Assembly: GCA_036494465.1 (NCBI GenBank)
Contig: DASXOJ010000237.1
Coordinates: 1 to 64,000, forward strand
From: CAJCJE01 sp036494465
Lineage (GTDB): Bacteria; Actinomycetota; Actinomycetes; Mycobacteriales; Pseudonocardiaceae
Reading direction: 5' to 3'
Length of the DNA stretch: 64,000 nucleotides
Part shown: piece after piece, positions 60,357 through 64,000 of the stretch
Numbering within the stretch: the stretch's first letter is position 1
Layout of the letters: every line of letters starts with the position of its first letter
Made by a program: the position numbers and the translations under genes
The notes under the pieces: model-generated
What the model was told of the DNA's origin: nothing
Database searches by the model: none
What the model saw: the letters and a program-made list of their open reading frames with translations, nothing else

Positions 60357-61670
60357 TCAGGCTGCCCAGGTCTCGATGGCCCGGTCGGTCACCGTGGCCG
60401 GCGCGGTGCGGCGCTGGCTGCGGTTGGTCCAGGTCATCAGCGGACCGGTGGCGCAGGTGGTCACCAGGGCCATCACCAGGCAGACCAGGAAGGCCGACGC
60501 GGTCAGGATGCCCGCGTGGAAACCGGCCTGCAGGGCGACGATTTCGGTGAGGCCGCGCGTGTTGAGCAGGGCGCCGACCCGGACCGAGGTGATCTTGGAG
60601 TAGCCGCCGAGCCGGGCGCCCGCGTAACCGCCGCCGAGCTTGCCCAGCATGCCCAGCGCGGTCACCACGATCATCGCCAGCCAGGGGATGCCGGGGAACG
60701 GCTTGGCGAAGACCTCCAGGCCGGTTTCGACGAAGAACACCGGCACGAACACCAGCCCGAGCCTGGTCACCCAGCGCACGGACAGCGCCCACCCGGTCGG
60801 ACGTTCGTCGCTGGGCAGATCGTCGGCCTTGGTGGGCGGTTTGTTGCCGGGCACCGCGAGACCGACCAGGAACGCGCCGAACACGGAGGACAGGCCGAGC
60901 ACGGACACCAGGTTCGCCGACGCGATCGCCGCGATGCCGATCAGCACCGCGACCACGACCGGGTAGCGCTCCGCGAATCGTCCGGCGACCTCGGTACGCA
61001 GCACTGTGCGGACGCCGACGCTCACCACGACGCCGGCCAGCAGTGTCAGGATGGCGACGCCCGCGTTGCTGAGCTTGCCGCTGGCCAGGCCGATCGCGAC
61101 CGCGAGCAGCGGCCACGCGACCGCGTCGACCATGGCCGCCGCGCTCAGTGAGAGCCTGCCGGGCAGCGAGGTGGTCAGCTTGCGGTCGGCCAGGATCCTG
61201 GCCAGCACCGGAACCGCGGTGATCGCGAGCGAGACCGCGAACACCAGGATGAACGCGGCCACCGGCGCGGTACCGCGCAGCGCGGGATTGTGCTCGACGA
61301 GCAACCAGCCGCCCACCACGACACCGGTGGCCAGCGGCGGGACCAGCGCGCCGACGGTCACCCAGCCGAGCGAGCCGAACCGGGTGCCGATCAGCGAACC
61401 GCGCAGCTCGTGCGCGACGCCGACCAGGAACAGGGCGAGGCCCGCGTTGCCGAGAATGCCGAGGTTGGCCACGACTTTGGTGGGCAGCAGCGCGTTGACC
61501 ACGTTGTGGTTGGTCGCGGCGAGCAGGACCGGCACCGCGAGCAGCCCGATGGCGAGCTCACCCATCACGGTCGGCTGGCGCAGCAGCCGGGCGAGCATCC
61601 GCCCGAGCCACCCGATGACCAGCACGGCCGCGACGATGATCGTGGTCGCCCCGATGATCCCGGCACTCAT
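60357..61670 (-). CDS. Cation:proton antiporter (CPA2/Kef-like)
   Basis: A 437-residue polytopic membrane protein with about twelve hydrophobic segments, of the monovalent cation:proton antiporter-2 type. Examples: IGATTIIVAAVLVIGWLGRM, NAGLALFLVGVAHELRGSLI (a central F/LxxGxxxD/E-like region), AAFILVFAVSLAITAVPVLA, AAAMVDAVAWPLLAVAIGLA. The acidic residues in transmembrane regions (HELRG, MVDAVA) are the likely transport residues. No regulatory TrkA-N domain follows. Start ATG 61670, 160 bp from the RNase HI gene on the other strand. Ion (K+ or Na+) not determined. Confidence 0.87.
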   Translation of the reverse strand: MSAGIIGATTIIVAAVLVIGWLGRMLARLLRQPTVMGELAIGLLAVPVLLAATNHNVVNALLPTKVVANLGILGNAGLALFLVGVAHELRGSLIGTRFGSLGWVTVGALVPPLATGVVVGGWLLVEHNPALRGTAPVAAFILVFAVSLAITAVPVLARILADRKLTTSLPGRLSLSAAAMVDAVAWPLLAVAIGLASGKLSNAGVAILTLLAGVVVSVGVRTVLRTEVAGRFAERYPVVVAVLIGIAAIASANLVSVLGLSSVFGAFLVGLAVPGNKPPTKADDLPSDERPTGWALSVRWVTRLGLVFVPVFFVETGLEVFAKPFPGIPWLAMIVVTALGMLGKLGGGYAGARLGGYSKITSVRVGALLNTRGLTEIVALQAGFHAGILTASAFLVCLVMALVTTCATGPLMTWTNRSQRRTAPATVTDRAIETWAA

Positions 61671-61830
61671 TCGATCCGACCCCCAGATCTGAGTCCGGCC
61701 AGCACGGTCCGCATGCGTGGCAGGCTATGGACCACCGCTTAAAAAGCGGTCAAGAACCGCTCGAAGCCAGTGTCTGCCGGTGCCGACCCCGGCTGGCGGG
61801 AGTGTGACGCGGCCAGGAAGACTCCGTCAG

Positions 61831-62316
61831 ATGCAGGAGGCGGAACTGTCGGCGCGGCAGCCGAACGAAGTCGACATCTATACGGACGGTGCGTGCAGCG
61901 GCAATCCCGGACCGGGCGGCTGGGGCGCGCTGCTGCGCTACGGCCAGCACGCCCGCGAGCTGCATGGCGGAGAGGGGCCGACCACAACGAACAACCGGAT
62001 GGAAGTGATGGCCGCGATCCAGGCGCTGGAAGCGCTGACCCGGCCGGCCAAGGTCCGGCTGTTCACCGACAGCAGCTACCTGCGCAACGGCATCACCAGC
62101 TGGCTCGCTGGCTGGCAGCGCAACGGCTGGCTGACCAAGGACCGTAAACCTGTGAAAAACTCGGACCTTTGGCAGCGTTTGGCCTTGGCGGTGCAGCGGC
62201 ACGACGTGGAATGGCTGTGGGTCAAGGGACATGCGGGCAACCCTGGCAACGAACGGGCGGACGCGCTGGCCAACCTCGGCATGGACGAAGTCCGGAAGAA
62301 CTCCGTTCGTCGGTGA
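61831..62316 (+). CDS. rnhA: Ribonuclease HI
   Basis: A 161-residue RNase H that cuts RNA in RNA/DNA hybrids. The four carboxylates and His are visible: IYTDGACSGNPGPGGWGALL (Asp), NNRMEVMAAIQALEAL (Glu), LFTDSSYLRNG (Asp), and VKGHAGNPGNERADALANLG (His and Asp). ATG 61831 is preceded by AGGAAG at longer-than-usual spacing; GTG 61804, which would add VTRPGRLRQ, is an alternative. Single gene between the divergent antiporter and the small protein at 62392. Confidence 0.93.
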   Translation: MQEAELSARQPNEVDIYTDGACSGNPGPGGWGALLRYGQHARELHGGEGPTTTNNRMEVMAAIQALEALTRPAKVRLFTDSSYLRNGITSWLAGWQRNGWLTKDRKPVKNSDLWQRLALAVQRHDVEWLWVKGHAGNPGNERADALANLGMDEVRKNSVRR

Positions 62317-62391
62317 CGGGTAATACTTTCGTCGCAAGGCCGGATGCTTTGTGCGGATGTGTGCGTCACATGGCGGTGTGAACATTCTCTT

Positions 62392-62799
62392 ATGACCGAA
62401 AGTGACACCCTGATCGCCAGTGGCACCTACGTCGGCGCGACCGCAGCCGAACTGACCGGCGATACCGGCGCCGATCGGGCCGCGGCGGTGGTGAGCCAGA
62501 AGGCACTTTTCCTGCACAGGGGTGGAATCCAGCTCCTGCGGGACCGCCTCGTACTCGGCTCCTGGCACGGCGATGCCGACCTTGTGTTGACCCAGCAGGA
62601 CATCTCTGACGTCGAGGTGAAGTTCACCGACCTCTATGGACGGTTCATCGGCGGATTGTTGAACGCGGGCAAGCCGTTGATCGTGACGGTGCTCACGGTC
62701 GGCGAGCTCTACCTGCTGATCGATCGCAAGGAGTTCATGGAGACCACCGACGATCGTCGGTGGGCCAAGTTGCTCGGCGAGTGGCTGACCGCGCGATGA
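62392..62799 (+). CDS. Small conserved-looking protein of unknown function
   Basis: A 135-residue soluble protein with good codon bias and no recognised family. It is beta-rich: ASGTYVGATAAELTGDTGAD, ALFLHRGGIQLLRDRLVLGS, DLVLTQQDISDVEVKFTDLY, PLIVTVLTVGELYLLIDRKE, and a C-terminal helix WAKLLGEWL. The pattern of alternating strands resembles PH-like or lipid-binding small domains, but this is only a shape impression. ATG 62392 follows a TTCTCTT stretch without a ribosome site. Downstream 105 bp is the pyruvyl transferase gene. Confidence 0.6.
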   Translation: MTESDTLIASGTYVGATAAELTGDTGADRAAAVVSQKALFLHRGGIQLLRDRLVLGSWHGDADLVLTQQDISDVEVKFTDLYGRFIGGLLNAGKPLIVTVLTVGELYLLIDRKEFMETTDDRRWAKLLGEWLTAR

Positions 62800-62903
62800 T
62801 TTGGTAACCGTCAACAATTTAACGTGAGTTAACCACCCTCGTCCCGGAATAACCGCTACCGTATCCTTAGGAATTGGTTAATCGATACGGACCAGAGGGG
62901 CTG

Positions 62904-63959
62904 GTGGCATTGTCCGCGCGGAAACCGAAGACCCTGCTCTACGTCGGCTGGACCGGCCAGCGCAATCTGGGTGACGACGCCATCGCGGACGCGCTGATCC
63001 CCAGACTCGGCACAGTCGAGCAGGCGCACGCCCCGTATCAATTGGCCGACCTGGCCAAACGCGTCGTCGGTGGGGGACTTGCCAGCAGTTCGCGACGGGC
63101 GCTGCTGCTCGGCGGCGGCACCGCGATCGGCAGGCGCAACTGGCGCATGGTGCTCGCCGCCAACGGGGCGCTGCTGGCCAGGGCGAAACCGTGGTTCATG
63201 ATCGGTGCGGGGGTCGAGGATCCCGCGTTCCAGGGCCAGAATTCCTTCTCCGACAAGGGAGAACTGGCGCGCTGGCGCGGTATCTGCCGCAACTTCGACG
63301 CGGTCACCGTGCGCGGGCCGCGTTCGGTCGAGCTGCTGACAGCCGTGGGCATTCCGACCAGGATGGTCGGCGACCCGGCACTGCTGCACGAACCCGAGCG
63401 GATTCCCGACCCCGACGAGAAGCTGCTGGGCATCAACCTCGGCTTCGGCGACGACCTCTGGGGTCATGACCACGACCGGGTCGTCGATGCCCTTGCCGGG
63501 CTGGTAAAGGCGCTGTCCGGTGAGGGCTGGCGGGTGCGCGCGATCGTGGTGAACCCGAAGGATGAGCCCGCGCTGCGCAGCTGTCTGAGCCGCTCCGGTA
63601 TCGGCGCCGACCGCGCCGAGGTGGTGACCGCCGACACCGTCGAGCGATTCTTTGCCGCCGTCGCACCATGCACGCTGCTTGTTGCAGAACGATTGCATGC
63701 GCTGGTGCTGGCCGCAGCCGCCGCCGTACCCGTGGTCGGGCTCGAATATCAACCGAAATGCGCGGATTTTCTGGCTTCGGTGGGAGCAATCGATCGCGCG
63801 GTACGCACCGACCGAGTGACGTCGGACGTACTTCACGAACACGTCGCGGATCTGGTGGAAAACAGACCGACGGAATCCGTGCGCCTGCTCGGCGAGGTGA
63901 CCAAGCTGCGTGGCCTGCTGAGGAATGAATTGGCTCGGATCAGAGCCCAGGTCGGCTAG
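62904..63959 (+). CDS. Polysaccharide pyruvyl transferase family protein
   Basis: A 351-residue CsaB/WcaK-like protein. Such enzymes add pyruvate ketals to cell-wall or secreted polysaccharides, using phosphoenolpyruvate. Signatures: YVGWTGQRNLGDDAIADALI (GxxNxGDD) at the start, LLLGGGTAIGRRNW, TVRGPRSVELL, RMVGDPALLHEP, and ERLHALVLAAAAAVPVVGLE (conserved ERLHA-x10-P). GTG 62904 has AGAGGGG three bases upstream; TTG 62874 would add ten residues. It is far from the polysaccharide operon (about 20 kb), so a link to that polymer is only possible. Confidence 0.85.
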   Translation: MALSARKPKTLLYVGWTGQRNLGDDAIADALIPRLGTVEQAHAPYQLADLAKRVVGGGLASSSRRALLLGGGTAIGRRNWRMVLAANGALLARAKPWFMIGAGVEDPAFQGQNSFSDKGELARWRGICRNFDAVTVRGPRSVELLTAVGIPTRMVGDPALLHEPERIPDPDEKLLGINLGFGDDLWGHDHDRVVDALAGLVKALSGEGWRVRAIVVNPKDEPALRSCLSRSGIGADRAEVVTADTVERFFAAVAPCTLLVAERLHALVLAAAAAVPVVGLEYQPKCADFLASVGAIDRAVRTDRVTSDVLHEHVADLVENRPTESVRLLGEVTKLRGLLRNELARIRAQVG

Positions 63960-64000
63960 GTGGCGCCTGGGCCGCCCCGGGTGAGGGCGGCGACGCCGAA

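Overview
The window is a stretch of chromosome from a high-GC actinomycete, most likely of the Pseudonocardiales/Streptomyces type. This rests on the strong G/C third-position bias, frequent GTG and TTG starts, many 4-bp ATGA/GTGA overlaps, an Scr1-type XRE regulator next to a DUF397 protein, an FHA protein with a receptor Ser/Thr kinase, a luciferase-like (probably F420-dependent) oxidoreductase, and a complete SCO2521-SCO2525-type operon. The exact genus is not resolved. No rRNA, tRNA, CRISPR array, transposase, integrase or replication origin was seen.

Layout. 1-7436: a partial AraC/GlxA-type regulator, then small redox modules, each with a nearby regulator (TetR/quinone oxidoreductase, TetR/YdbC-like aldo-keto reductase, LysR/MDR), and a GNAT. 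7440-15203 (minus): one tightly packed operon of a SnoaL-like protein, an LLM oxidoreductase and the SCO2525-2524-2523-2522-2521 set, ending in a PLD-like membrane protein; its function is unknown. 15266-20383: MerR, GNAT, a receptor Ser/Thr kinase with three four-cysteine extracellular repeats, a lipoprotein and an FHA-HTH protein. 20401-29819: methionine genes (metX, metY), a truncated LysR, an Ogt-type methyltransferase, a nitrilase-fold protein lacking two catalytic residues, a carboxymuconolactone-decarboxylase-like protein with a TetR, and an Scr1-XRE/DUF397/SAM-methyltransferase group.

31049-43302 is the most striking region. Seven minus-strand genes encode a PelF-like glycosyltransferase, a 12-TM PelG-like membrane protein, a LegB-like 4,6-dehydratase, a nucleotidyltransferase, an epimerase, a spherulin-4-type protein and a GH114 endo-alpha-1,4-polygalactosaminidase lipoprotein. 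They are divergent from a 1370-residue secreted protein with an Agd3/CE18-like deacetylase domain and Ig-like repeats. Together this looks like an actinobacterial system for making, exporting, deacetylating and trimming a Pel- or galactosaminogalactan-like exopolysaccharide.

43403-64000: soluble transhydrogenase, a TetR remnant beside a DUF1772 gene, TetR, P450, GntR/enoyl-CoA hydratase, a ROK-regulated sugar ABC importer with a GH1 beta-glucosidase, a secreted protein, a CoA transferase, an ECF sigma factor with a probable membrane partner, a cation/proton antiporter, RNase HI, a small unknown protein and a polysaccharide pyruvyl transferase. Several divergent regulator pairs have good palindromes between them and are listed as candidate operators. 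Family assignments come from reading translated motifs; no database search was run.
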